A DNA stretch of 64,000 nt, taken from positions 11,640,764-11,704,763 of the forward strand of contig OX459097.1 in NCBI GenBank assembly GCA_949775045.1, written 5' to 3'. The position numbers were made by a program, and so were the translations under genes. The notes beneath the pieces were generated by a model, which was not told the origin of the DNA, did no database searches, and worked only from the letters and a program-made list of their open reading frames with translations. Positions 1-11,300 of the stretch are shown here, piece by piece. Within the stretch, counting starts at the first letter, position 1, and each line of letters opens with the position of its first letter. Source of the DNA: Metridium senile. Lineage: Eukaryota > Cnidaria > Anthozoa > Actiniaria > Metridiidae.

Positions 1-401
1 TCTGAATACGAAAAGATAAAAAAACAAAATAGTGACGTCATCACTTCGGTACTCTATTACAACATGATTACATTAATTAGGGAAACAAGTACCCAGTCCT
101 TTACTCGTTTTGGAAAAGGCCAATAAATATGCACATTTTAAGTGTGCATTTTGGACGACACTCTGATAGTGGTGTGACATGCTCACAGGGTAAAGCAATA
201 GACCCTTTTAGTTCTGTATGCAAATTACACATTTCAGACCACATGGCATTCCTCTGAGAGTTGTTCTTTTATGTCAAGTATTAAAATATTTATACATAAC
301 AAATGATTAACTCCAAAGGGAATGAACAAATGGTTTGAAATGGGAAAATAAACATTGAAGCTGAATGGGTCTATTGCTTGTGAGCCCATTCTTTTATTTG
401 T
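1..401. other. No gene seen; fragment of a foldback element
   Basis: AT-rich. The stretch near 85-128 (ACCCAGTCCTTTACTCGTTT) matches the end of the element at 11506-11911. Confidence 0.5.
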
Positions 402-836
402 AAGGGACCATTTATTTTTTACCAGGGAGGGGGGGGGGGGGGGGGCGTTTTCCTTGTTAGCCCTTTAAAATAAACTGCCCCCTCTCTTTGACTGCAAAAA
501 AATCTGACCCCCCTACTGCTATCAAATTCAATTCATGACCCAAAAAAAAAAACCAACAACACACACACACAAACACAAGTCACATTTTCCCAATTCCCAA
601 TAACATGTAACACAAAGTTGTAACTTGTAAACCGTTTATTTCATGTACGTTTCGCCAAGAAATAAAGAAATTTCTTGCATTAAATTGATGTATTTTTTTA
701 TGGTCCCCCCTCTTTTGACTCAAACTTGTTTTTGCCCCCCCCCCCCCCTCTAGAGCTTGTTTTATTTTCCTGCCTCCTCCCCCAAAAAAAAATTCCATCG
801 GCCCCGCGTCCCTGGTAAAAAATGAACTGTCCCTTA
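402..836. mobile_element. Palindromic element with G-tract
   Basis: Ends AAGGGACCATTTATTTTTTA and TAAAAAATGAACTGTCCCTT are inverted repeats (imperfect), with a long G-run inside the left end and C-runs inside the right. No transposase is visible. Confidence 0.65.
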
Positions 837-1391
837 TAGTCACTCCATTGTTTTTGGGCCTATATATTAATATTGTAGTTAAATAATATGTCATACTCTA
901 AAACAGTGTAAATCATAGACATAGTGAATAGAATTGAATAAAAATAACTAATTGGTAAAAACAATATTATTGATATGAAATAAACCCACGATAAATAGAC
1001 ACAACTATAACCTTGGAAAATTTGGAGTCCCAGCTGGGAAACAAATACTATTGATACAATTATATACAAATAGAATTAGAAACCTTTCTTTGCTGCTATT
1101 AATTTATATATTCATGTTGTTTTCTAGGGGAAATTCTACTTATCTTTATGGAAAAAAAAACATGGAATAACGAACTGTCATTCATTTAGAACTCTTGCTT
1201 AATCAAGATTTATTCCCACAAAAAAAAATGTTAATATTAATATTTGGTGAAAACCTTCTCAAATATGAAATAAATCATGCCTAGAAGTCAGCAATAAACC
1301 AGCCCTAATGTTGCAAATGGCTTATTGCTGTTGTTAAGCTATTTTTAATATTTTTAATATTTTTAATAGAGTTAAAACTCTCACTTACATA
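837..1391. other. AT-rich sequence, nothing recognised
   Basis: Poly-A and AATATT-rich sequence without coding signal on either strand. Confidence 0.5.
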
Positions 1392-1669
1392 TATACACCT
1401 AATTCAAAAAGGTTGAAGGGGCGGTTGTTGATTGGTAATTGCATGACCAAAAGGAAGTGTGGGTAATACAAATTTCTCCTTTTTCCTTTCTAGATTACCC
1501 AAACAATGCCTCCACCGTACAGCGATGACCTTAGATGGGTGCCTCGATGGTTTTGCTGAATGGTGGAGGCATTTAAGAAAGGAAAAAGAAGAAATTTGCA
1601 TTACCCACAGTTCCTTTCAGTCATGCAATCGCTGTTTGCCCCTTCAACCTTTTTGAACTAGGTGTATAT
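1392..1669. mobile_element. Foldback element, TATACACCTAATT family
   Basis: Terminal inverted repeats ATACACCTAATTCAAAAAGG and CCTTTTTGAACTAGGTGTAT extend inwards over most of the element, with TA at the ends as expected for TA target duplications. Confidence 0.75.
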
Positions 1670-1909
1670 GGACCACAGGGTTATTAAATAAGCCTGCTGT
1701 CACTAAAATGGCTGAGGGAAACACTATTCAGTGCTTGATCAAAGTGCTTAACATCTAGTAATGAAAGAATGCTTCAAAAAGAAAATGACACTATTATAAA
1801 AAAATTAGCTGCATATAATCACTAAATTAACCTTACGGAAATTACATTGTTTTCAAATTTTGTGCAAATATTTACATTGATTAATATATACACTTGAATA
1901 ACAGACTAG

Positions 1910-2058
1910 TATACACCTAATCAAAAAAGGTTGACGGGGCGAACGGCGATCGGCGATTGGTGATCGGCGATTGCACGTCCTGAAAGAGACTGTGGATAAT
2001 ACGAATTTCAATCGCCAATCGCCATTCGCCCCGTCAACCTTTTTTGAATTAGGTGTAT
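1910..2058. mobile_element. Short foldback element, TATACACCTAATT family
   Basis: Ends ATACACCTAATCAAAAAAGG and CCTTTTTTGAATTAGGTGTA. The interior GGGCGAACGGCGATCGG is a near-perfect hairpin. Confidence 0.75.
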
Positions 2059-2072
2059 GTAATTAGCTATAT

Positions 2073-2225
2073 TGTAGGTGAGCATAGTGTCTACAAGGTT
2101 TGTTATTGTGATATTAATTTGCCAACCATTTTCACAATAGATTTCTTAATTTTCTTTGTGCTAATAATTAACAATGGTTGGTTGGCAAAACCATAAAATA
2201 CGTCATTGTACATTCACCTATTGTA
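2073..2225. mobile_element. Foldback element TAGGTGAGCATAG
   Basis: Imperfect palindrome from TGTAGGTGAGCATAG to GTACATTCACCTATTG, with inner arms TTGCCAACCATTTTCACAAT and ATTAACAATGGTTGGTTGGC. It lies just downstream of gene A. A relative is at 42592-42870. Confidence 0.6.
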
Positions 2226-2331
2226 GCATTTAATAATTGCCCTTAGAAAATTCGTAAATTTATTTTTGACATTATATTTAGAAATTGAATGGCATTGACT
2301 CAACTGCCTAGTCATTAAGTGTTGAGTTGTT

Positions 2332-2404
2332 TTACTTTGTTTTCTTGTGTGATTTTGAAGAGCAGTTTTTCTTGTGTTCCTTCCAATCTTTCTTTTGACA
2401 ATCT
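2332..2404 (-). CDS. Gene A terminal exon (second half of MYND, stop)
   Basis: Preceded on the minus strand by TTTGTTTCTTATAG. It reads A-GAT-TGT-CAA and gives DCQKKDWKEHKKNC followed by a lysine-rich tail and TAA. The C, C, H and C spacing completes the zinc ligands begun in the large exon, which is the main evidence that the two exons belong together. Confidence 0.85.
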
Positions 2405-5312
2405 CTATAAGAAACAAATAATTTCCATCTTTATTTCCTTTAAATTTGTTGTGTATATATATAATGTTTTGACTGTTATGATCTGTTTGTTTTTTTTTAC
2501 TGTGAAGAGACTGAGAGAGCGTTTCTTCATTCCCAGACTCCTACAGAGAGATGCCTGCGGAGGAGGCTACATTTTCATCATGATTATAACTGTTATACAT
2601 ACAGCAATATGTCATTAACGTTGTCCACATATTAAAGTAGAAATTAACACTATATACAACACATACATTTGAGAAACTTTAACCGAGACGACTCGTACAG
2701 ACTAAGCGTGACCTGCACAAGACTGATAAAAGACCTCAACCATTCAAGACAAAAATCTCCATGACAACAGAATAAACAATACTCTCACTCCAGCTTTAAA
2801 CCATGTCATGCTTCTAAACTCTTCAATCTGATGAAGACAACCACAGATGTAGTTGAAATGCCATGTCAAAAAAAAATTTACGCATGAATACTGTAAAACA
2901 TTTCTTGTATTAACATGCATCATTATATAACACCAATATCACTATCATATCATTTTATAAAATAATTGTGATAGTACGCAGGTGTGCAAACCGTGCTTGA
3001 TGAGATTATATCAACACCAATATCACTATTATCATATCATTTTATAAAATAATTGTGATAGTACACAGGTGTGCAAACTGTGCTTGATGAGATTATATCA
3101 ACACCAATATCACTATTATCATATCATTTTATAAAATAATATTTATTGTGATAGTACACAGGTGTGCAAACCGTGCTTGATGAGATTATATCAACACCAA
3201 TATCACTATTATCATATCATTTTATAAAACAATATTTATTGTGATAGTACACAGGTGTGCAAACCATGCTTGATGAGATTATCAAACAGGCTCTCATCAT
3301 TTTAATACTTTCCCTATAGTGTCACTAAATTGTTTAATATAGCTTTGTAATATCATTTTTCTTAGCTATTCTTAAAAATTTTTTTCTGAAGAGCGTTATC
3401 AGCAGTTTCCTGTCTATTTGTTTTTAATTTTTATTTCTTTCATATTTATATTCACTTAAAACAGTAGCTTCATGCAGTCCTACAATTGGCGAATAAAATA
3501 ATGACACATTGCCTACAATTGTTAATGGATGATTTAAACCTATAAATAGATTACAGTTTTAATCACGTATTCAGGTGTTATCCCCCCTCCCCCCTCTTCA
3601 ATGTTGTTCTACCTTGACTGAAGAACGACCCATTGACAATTTTATAGTTGATTGACCAACATTGCCTAGGGGGGGGGGGGGGGGGGGGTTGGGGGTACAG
3701 TCAGATTTTGTAAATGGTACGTATTTGGGGGCCCTGTGTATACAAACTGTCAAACTATTTATTCGCCAATTGTAGACAGCCTATTTTTTATAAATGCACA
3801 CAGGCAAATACCAACGGTCAAATTTTTTGTTGTTCTAATCTTTCCAACATGGTTATTCAATGGTCAGGTTTAAGAAATTGCAACACAGCAAGAATGAAAT
3901 TAAATTGTCAAACAAAAGAAAGTGCATTTTTTTCATTTCATTTTTTTTTTTCAGCATGATTGTATATTTTATAAAAGCCTTAAATCAACATCATCATCAT
4001 TATTATCAAAATGAAAAAAATGAATGGAAGGATGTCAGCATATTAGCATGAACAATTAAATCAAGGATACTAACCTTCCACAATAAGTTACTTGCTTACA
4101 AGGACAATTCAGCAGTTTTTGTACTGTTGTGTTAGTGCATTCCTTGTTGGCACATTTCGTTTCTTGAGTGATTGGCAGCCTATGTAAATAAACATCAAGT
4201 TTATCCTTTGAACTGACAGCATATCCTTCAATAAAAGGGAGACGTTTTTCTTCTGCATCTTCTCCCCTTGCCTTCCATTCATGTGCTTTGTGGACATTCC
4301 CCTCCAATAAATAAAGGTAAGCCAAATGGTAGTGACAGTTTGGATATTTGGTGTCACAAACTGGTGCTTCATTTAAATATTCAATGAAAACATCCTTTGC
4401 TTTTTCTCTAAGATCAGTTGCTTCCCATCTCTCATAACTATTCTCAGGCACTCTTATGTTTTTCAAGAATGTAGATTCGTCTTTGTATTCTTCAAGGTTG
4501 ACAAAGTCTTTTTCTTTTGATGTCTTCACATCATAAATATTCATTAAGCAGTATCCAAATGCTGCCTTGGCTTGAAAGTATAATGGATAATACTGTAGAG
4601 GCTTTTGATTTGCTTGGCAACACTGTAGGGATTTTTCAAATGCTTGTGCACCTTCATCAAAATTATCGGCTATGGTGTATTGTGAGCCTAGGAAGAAATA
4701 CAACACGTGCAACCAAGATTTATAACTCTCCTCAAAGCTGTTCTCGTTCCCACTAGTACTTGGTTCATCATTTGACTCAATCAAGTGAATAAAATTCTTT
4801 AAAAACATTGCCCTTTTAGAGTCAAGTTTAAAACTCCCAAAGTTATCTTTGGCATTTTTTACAGGAACTTTCAAAGGAAGTGCAACTAACAATATCAGTC
4901 CTTCAAAAAACTTGTCATTGACTTTCAACTCTTCAAATACCAGTTGAGTGACTTTTTCGCGAAAGCCACTAGTTTTTGTTTGAGGAAATGAAGCAAGCAT
5001 GGTGTTTTCATACAGATAACAATATGCCATAAGTTTTGCTGCTTCTTTAAAATTGCCTTCTTGTAGTTTACATAGCCCATCTCTAGCTAATTGAAAGGCT
5101 TTCAGGTAACGTTGGGCTGTGGGAGACTCTGGAAATCTTGTAAACATTGATTCCTGATAAATCATTGGCCTCTCTATTAAAAAGGGATGATCACGTTGTT
5201 GTCCTTGAAACATGTCTGAAAACTGCTGAAGAATGCTTTCCATATCTTGCTCTGGTTTCTTGTCAGTCTTGGGAGCTGCTACAGTTTCAATAATTCCTGG
5301 CTGATTAAATTT
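2332..5312 (-). CDS. Gene A: TPR-like protein with C-terminal MYND zinc finger (two exons seen)
   Basis: Coding segments are 4075-5312 (first Met at 5243) and 2332-2404. From that Met the protein has 413 residues. The large exon encodes a helical, TPR-like protein (for example NCHYHLAYLYLLEGNVHKAH) and ends inside a MYND finger, CANKEC...CPC..VTYCGR. Its donor is GTTAGT at 4074. A 73-nt exon after an ATAG acceptor supplies the rest of the finger, DCQKKDWKEHKKNC, and a stop at 2332-2334. The phases match (AG|A). AATAAA on the minus strand near 2260 could be the poly(A) signal. MYND fingers bind proline-rich peptides in protein complexes; the role of this protein is unknown. The frame stays open upstream of the Met to a weak acceptor at 5313, so the true start may be in an earlier exon. 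I do not recognise the family beyond its domains. Confidence 0.8.
2930..3285. repeat. Tandem repeat, about 86-93 bp, four copies
   Basis: Unit: AACACCAATATCACTATTAT, then GTGATAGTACACAGGTGTGC and TGCTTGATGAGATTAT. Lies in the gene A intron. Copies differ by a 7-bp insertion. Confidence 0.85.
3286..4074. other. Rest of gene A intron
   Basis: AT-rich, with C-tracts at about 3580 and a G-run of about 20 at 3671-3689. No coding signal fits. Confidence 0.5.
4075..5312 (-). CDS. Gene A main exon (TPR-like region and first half of MYND)
   Basis: One long open frame, strongly coding in composition. The Met at 5243 starts MESILQQFSDMF. The 23 codons between 5312 and 5244 are also open and charged, ending in TDKKPEQD. 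They may be 5' UTR, or coding sequence entered through the GAG acceptor at 5313-5314. A TAA lies in frame just upstream of that acceptor. Confidence 0.8.
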
Positions 5313-5436
5313 CTCAAGAAATTATCTGTTTAAAAAATTAAAGGATCATGTGTGTCAATATTAAATTAAATTATTAAAGCTTTTAAACATTTTGTAATAA
5401 AATTAAAAAAATTAAATTAAAAATATATTAACTTAC

Positions 5437-5602
5437 ATACACCTAATTGCAATAACATTGTCATATAAAAAAGAAAATTACAAAATAGGAATTAATTAAA
5501 AGACAAAAGAAGAAGTTCAGTAATCTGCTTTTGTCTTTTAATTAATTCCTATTTTGTAATTTTCTTTTTTATATAACAATGTTATTGCAATTAGGTGTTT
5601 AT
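5437..5602. mobile_element. Foldback element, TACACCTAATT family
   Basis: A long perfect hairpin: ACACCTAATTGCAATAACAT at one end and ATGTTATTGCAATTAGGTGT at the other, with an AAAGACAAAAGAAGA loop. Confidence 0.8.
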
Positions 5603-5860
5603 ATGAATAATATATAAATAATGAAATATATAATAAAAGCTTATTAATACGACATAAAATGAAAATGTGGAAACAGGTAGATTTTAGTACATTCTTAATT
5701 ATTCCCAGACTCTGATTGCAGTTGTTCCAGTCAGGACACAAAGCCTGACTTCCCATATGGAAATCTTGTTCCAAATTAAGCCAACCATCAAGATCATGCA
5801 TATATAATCACCATCATCATCATAGTCATCATCATCATCCCGGGATTGAAGTATACCCAC

Positions 5861-5929
5861 CTCTTTGGCTTCTCTGTTGGCATACCAAGCCACCTTTTTG
5901 CTTCTTTTAAGTCTTAGCCCAAGCTCAAA
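5861..5929 (-). CDS. Possible upstream exon of gene A
   Basis: A 69-nt phase-0 open segment, FELGLRLKRSKK then VAWYANREAKE, lies between a CTGTCAG acceptor and a GTGGGT donor. It would join in phase to the acceptor at 5313 of the main exon. No in-frame Met precedes it, so a further 5' exon would be needed. Further upstream (about 6015-6110, minus strand) a coding-like stretch is broken by one TGA. Confidence 0.35.
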
Positions 5930-6666
5930 CTGACAGACTCATGATCGACAGCAACCTTTTTAACCGGGTTTTTAAGATAAAATATTAATCCCTTTGAGTT
6001 GTTGCATACAACAGTTTGCCTTCAGGATAATCGCCACTTAGGTAATATTTATGCAGTCAAGACAATGCTTTAAGTTTCACATCTTTTAGAACATTTCCTT
6101 TCATCATTTGAGCTGCAATAGACCTTCGATTCTGCGAAACTTTGTAGCCGCGCCCGCTCAAAATATGAAAATATTCCACATCAGTACTCATGCCTTCTCA
6201 TGCCCCAATAAAGGCTGAAGCGAGAAGTCTGGTGCGAGTTCGTGGAAAAATGGGAGAGTCTCGCCGTGATGCCAACTGGCTCTATTTTATTGCAAGAAAT
6301 CTGCCCTGAATTTTAAACAAGCACTTTAGAACGAGTTTTAAATGGAACAAATAAAGGTGAGAAACAATTTGCCAAAATATTGAAAATTCACAGCTTATAC
6401 GAGTGAGGATCGATACTCGAACCGTCAACACTTTAACTTGACTTTTTTCATGATATTAATTAATATTTATAAACCTTCCACTGCTTCAAAACCTTTTAAA
6501 ATCAAGCATTGAGTTCATAATAAATTTAATTTCTAAAAGGTTTCACAAATTAACGAAAGATCGTGCATGGAAATCCTTGACTTCGCTCAACGGCAGTGAA
6601 ATTTGCCAAAAGACATAATTTCAACGTAACGGGTGGCCTAAACTGACGCGTTCAAGTATTACAAAG
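5930..6666. other. Intergenic sequence between genes A and B
   Basis: Upstream of both genes, so a shared promoter may lie here. No motif is clear. A broken coding-like stretch at about 6015-6110 (minus) may be an old 5' exon of gene A. Confidence 0.4.
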
Positions 6667-6679
6667 GGTGGACCATTAG

Positions 6680-6722
<43 letters not shown>

Positions 6723-7063
6723 AGTTAGGGGGTTGGTGTTGGGCAATTTTTAGTGTGCAGGAATTTTTTTTTGTCCACCATGGTTGTGCAGGAAATAAAA
6801 ATATTTTTTTGTCATTGTTGCTATGCACAATTTTTATTTTTTCTTTAATGCTGTGCTTGAATTTTTTTGGGGGGGAGGGAGGGGGGATGGTGTTGGGCAA
6901 TTTTTAGTGTGCAGGAATTTCTTTTTGTCCACCATGGTTGTGCAGGAAATAAAAAATTTTTTTTGTCATTGTTGCTATGCACAATTTTTATTTTGAATTT
7001 TATTTTGAATTTTTTTTTGGTTTTTGCCCAACCACCCCCTCAAATATCTATTGGTCCACCTCT
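6667..7063. mobile_element. Palindromic element with 40-nt G-run
   Basis: Ends GGTGGACCATTAGATTGG and CTATTGGTCCACC. The interior has two direct copies of a block of about 165 bp (GGGCAATTTTTAGTGTGCAG...). Confidence 0.6.
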
Positions 7064-7420
7064 AAGGTAGTCGTATCTATTATCGTACACTTTTGCTTTT
7101 CAGGGATCGTTCTTGTAATCTATGTGTGGTACTTCAACGAGATTTTACTATTTTACTAAAAGGTAGAGCACTCTGGCGGCCATTTTTAGCAACATAGTCT
7201 TAGAAGCGAAACGCAAGTTGAGAAAATATTATTGAAAAACTGCTTCAAAATAAATAAAAACAATTATGTCTGCTTATGCTGTTGCAACCAACATTTTTGG
7301 CCCACTTCTTCTTATAAAACTTTACGCAGAATAGAAGATATATATTATAGATATATTATTTTTACGAAAAGTATGTAAGATAATAGGACGTGTATGATAA
7401 TAGGTACTACTACCTTATAT

Positions 7421-7605
7421 ACTTATTATCTTAAAATTTGATTAACCTCAAAATGAGTATTGTAATATCTTCCCTATCTATCCATGGACATTCTTGCGTA
7501 TTTTCAAGGGCTATTATCAAATTGCCGCTTTTATACAAAGTGCTTATAACAAAGCAGCAATACTCATTTGAGGTTGATCAGATATTTTAAGAAAGATAAT
7601 AGGTA
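7421..7605. mobile_element. Foldback element
   Basis: Inverted arms TTATTATCTTAAAATTTGAT...ATGAGTA and TACTCATTTGAGGTTGATCA...ATAATA. Confidence 0.6.
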
Positions 7606-7762
7606 TATACTTCATCTAGTTAACTCAGGCAAATTTTGTCTTTAATAATTCTGCAATAAAACTAAAAATAGAAAGTTACTAATAACTCACTCCCAAATAA
7701 ATGGATTGTCATGATATTGCACAATGATACTTGTCATCTACAGGTGTTTCCATAGCAAGTAT

Positions 7763-8026
7763 AGAGTGCTTACACTATGTCCATGAAATAGAATCTAAAT
7801 AGTTACTAACTAATAGTTTTTATTTAGTGAACTGGAACAGCTTTAGTAACAATACACAATGAATAAAGCTGTATTAACTTTCTATGGGTTTGAGTATTTG
7901 ATTTCCCTTGTGTATTGTTACTAAAGCTGTTCCAGTTGAGTGATAGTGACTAATAGTCACTAAATAAAAACTATTAGTTAGTAACTATTTAGATTTTATT
8001 TCATGGACATAGTGTAAGCACTCTAG
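7763..8026. mobile_element. Foldback element just upstream of gene B
   Basis: TAGAGTGCTTACACTATGTC and GACATAGTGTAAGCACTCTA are perfect inverted ends, with long arms including GGAACAGCTTTAGTAACAAT. It ends about 265 bp before the exon 1 ATG and could affect the promoter. Confidence 0.8.
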
Positions 8027-8290
8027 TGAAAACAAACAAAAATATTTCATGCAAAAGTGATAAAAATGATATTTTCACATGTAAAATTACAGTATTTGTA
8101 TATGTGTTCAAATACAATATTTCTCAGTGGTAGAAATCCCTGTAAACCACTGTTATTTATATAATATATTATAATATTATTTAATAATACCATGTGCCTT
8201 CTGCAAATTCTTTTGTAATTATATATCAAACATAACTGTTTTTAATTCTATGAACCAGATTTCAACCAGAAAATAGTTGAAAGATTATAA

Positions 8291-8378
8291 ATGGCAGCCA
8301 CCAAAATATTTCTTCCTCCATCGCTGGTGCCAGTGGCTCCACTGCCAAAAACAATTCCATCTCCAATTGGAAAACCAG
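8291..8378 (+). CDS. Gene B exon 1
   Basis: Starts at ATG after TAAA and encodes 29 residues rich in proline (MAATKIFLPPSLVPVAPLPK...). It ends CCA-G at a GTACTG donor. The phase fits exon 2 exactly (G|GT). Being short and low in complexity, it is the least certain of the four exons. Confidence 0.6.
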
Positions 8379-11300
8379 GTACTGTACTCAAGTTTAAGTT
8401 TAAAAATAATAGTAAAGAAAGTGTTTGGGAAAGTGTTTTGGAAGGTGTTTTGGAAGGTGTACTTTTGGAAAGTGTTTTGGAAGGTGTTTTGCAAAGTGTA
8501 CTTTTGGAAAGTGTTTTGGAAGGTGTTTTGGAAGGTGTTTTGGAAGGTGTTTTGGAAAGTGTTTTGGAAAGTGTTTTGGAAAGTGTTTTGGAGGGTGTTT
8601 TGGAAGGTGTTTTGGAAGGTGTTTTGGAAAGTGTTTTTGAAGGCGTTTTTGAAGGTGTTTTGGAAAGTGTTTTGGAAAGTGTTTTGGAAGGTGTTTTGGA
8701 AGGTGTTTTTGAAGGTGTTTTTGAAGGTGTTTTTGAAGTGTTTTTGAAGATGGTTTGGAAAGTGTTTTTGAAGGTGTTTTTGAAGGTGTTTTGAAGGTGT
8801 TTTTGAAGATGTTTTGAAAGGTGTGAAAGTGTCTTGAGTGTATAGTGTCTTGATGGAAATTAGCCATTATGCAGTATTGAAGAAATATAAAATGAGCCAG
8901 AGTGCTCTGTCGAGTTATAGAACACACAGAAGATGAGATAAGCGTTAGGAGAAGCATGACACATACAACAAACAACAACAACAACAACGTTTTTATTGCA
9001 CCTAGAATTTGCAAGAGATTACAATTTACAAATAGAAAATTACAAGTACAGTAGGTACTGGCCCTAGCAAATAACTAGCGGTTGAGTTATAGAAAATGCT
9101 TCTCAGCAATCAGCGCATGCAATATAATTTAAATCAAATATTTTATAATACTTTATATTTATAACTATTTTTCTCTTTTCTATTCTTTCTTCTCCTTTCA
9201 GGTGCGGCAGGCACTTTTAGTTTGGATGACAATCAGAAAAGATGGCTTGTGGTAGGGATCTGTCTTCATAAAATCTTATTGCCATCTTTACGGAGGTTTC
9301 TTAAACCAGAGATCTTGAAGCATTACACAAACCTAAAGACTACACATCACATTGACAAACAGACCTTTCCGGCACAGCTTAAAAAGGATGGAACATCAAA
9401 ACTCAACTATGAGAGCATAAATAGCAACGAGAGAAACCACAGGAAGACTTTTAAAGCTTATGATTACGATGTGAAATCTGATGTTGATTTAACCAAGCTG
9501 TATTTACAACCTTTCATGGCAAAGTTCTTAGGTGAGTGGTTGCAGACACAATGCTAAATTTATTAAACATACAAGTCACCATTCCTGGATTAGATGCAGC
9601 ATCAGCCTGAGAGTGAGGCTGTATCCACTTATTTAAAAAGAACAACAATATAAGCTGAGTTAATTTTCCACTCAGGTATTATTGAGGGGGCCAATACAGT
9701 TTATGAAGGGGTGAACCATTAGAAGTTGGGGGAGGTGGGTGGCAATATTTTTGTGTAGGTTATTTTTTTTTGCCACACAGGTTGTGCAAGATTTTTTTTT
9801 CGACCAGAGGGGTCTTTTTTTTTTTACAGAATTTTGTTCTCTGAAATTCAAAGCAAAAACAACTGTTTGTGTTTTGGTTAAACTTTTGAAAAGTCCGGTT
9901 TTTTTCCCCGTTTTATTTATTAGTCCGGTGCAACGCGCAGGTACTTCGCGACTTTGCTCAGTTAACTTTCGGGCGATTTGTTCACTTTTTGTCGGGAAAA
10001 CACACCGAGGTCGACTTGGGGCATTTAGTCTATATGTTTTGGTATATTTTGTATACTGATACAAAGAGCGTAAGTAATTTTCAGTGTTTTTTTATGTCTC
10101 AAAGTCTCGGATTTTCGTGTTTTTGATGTCTGAAAGTCTTGGATTTTCGTGTTTTCTTGATTTGATACCCGTGATTTTCGCAGTTACTTTGCGACTTTGC
10201 TCAGTTAATTTTCGGGCGATTTGTTCATTTTTTGTCGGGAAAACACACTGAGGTCGACTTTGGGTAAGTCTATGTTTTGGCATATTTTGTATACTGATAC
10301 AAAGAGCGTAAGTCTAGGATTTTTGTGTTTTTTTTGTTTCAAAGTCTCGGATTTTCGTGTTTTTGATGCCTCAAAGTCTCGGATTTTCGTGTTTTTGATG
10401 CCTCAATTGCAAAGTCTCGAATTTTTCAGTGGTTTTGATGTCTCAAAGTCTCGGATTTTCGTGTTTTTAATGTCTCGGAGTCTAGAATTTTTAAATACAA
10501 TAAATGCATGAGCTGATATATTTCTAGAATCTCAGGCTCGGATTTTAAAATTTTAGCATTCGCTACCCCTCAAGGCTCTGCACGTTTTTTTTTTTTAACT
10601 TGGCTCTGTGTAGGATTTTTTTTTTGGGCGCATTGGCCTTGCACGTTTTTTATTTTGGGAATTGCCACCGGCAAGATCGCTCTGTTGAAGCCGTTGTTGA
10701 TATTTGATAAATGGTTTGAAATTTACAACAGAAAGTAACTTTGAAGCAGTTTAAATCTAAAGAAGGCAACAATGCTTAATATCAATTAAATTTGACTTGC
10801 CTAAATAGAGTACAAACACTAAAAGTGTGCAACACTTTGTACTATTTACCACTAAATAGTGTTGATTAAACAATAGAGAACAAAAGAATTTGCATAATTT
10901 AGTAGTATTTAGTGGTATTTATGTTGCACACTTTTAGTATTTGTACTCTAGTTGTATAACCTCTGGCTCAGGCGTATCTTGGAGTAAATGAATCGTAATT
11001 TATTACAACCGGATTTTCAGGGTATTTTGCGGTCATGTGACCAGCCGATGCCAGGGTCATTTCCCGCCCCACCCAAAAGCGAAGGGAGAGAGCCCTGGGA
11101 ACGAGGTTGAAGTATTTACAAAATGGAAGATGGGGGTGTTTGAAAAATATAAACAGCCTAAAGAAGTAGGAGTTCCAAAAAGAGAGTTCCATAAAGGGGG
11201 TCGAGAAATGCTTCACTGAGTCTGCGTATGTTGCTTATGCTTATGCTTATATCCCTAGTGTGAACCAGGCTTAAGTGCTATTCAACGATCCTCGCAAAGT

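Noticed and set aside
8400..9014. 204-codon minus-strand frame of KHLPKHFPKH repeats
   Set aside because: Complement of the 12-bp minisatellite in gene B intron 1.
9672..10283. Paired minus-strand frames with CVFPTKSEQIARKLTEQSR
   Set aside because: The similarity comes from a DNA repeat present twice; no splice sites or family resemblance support a gene.
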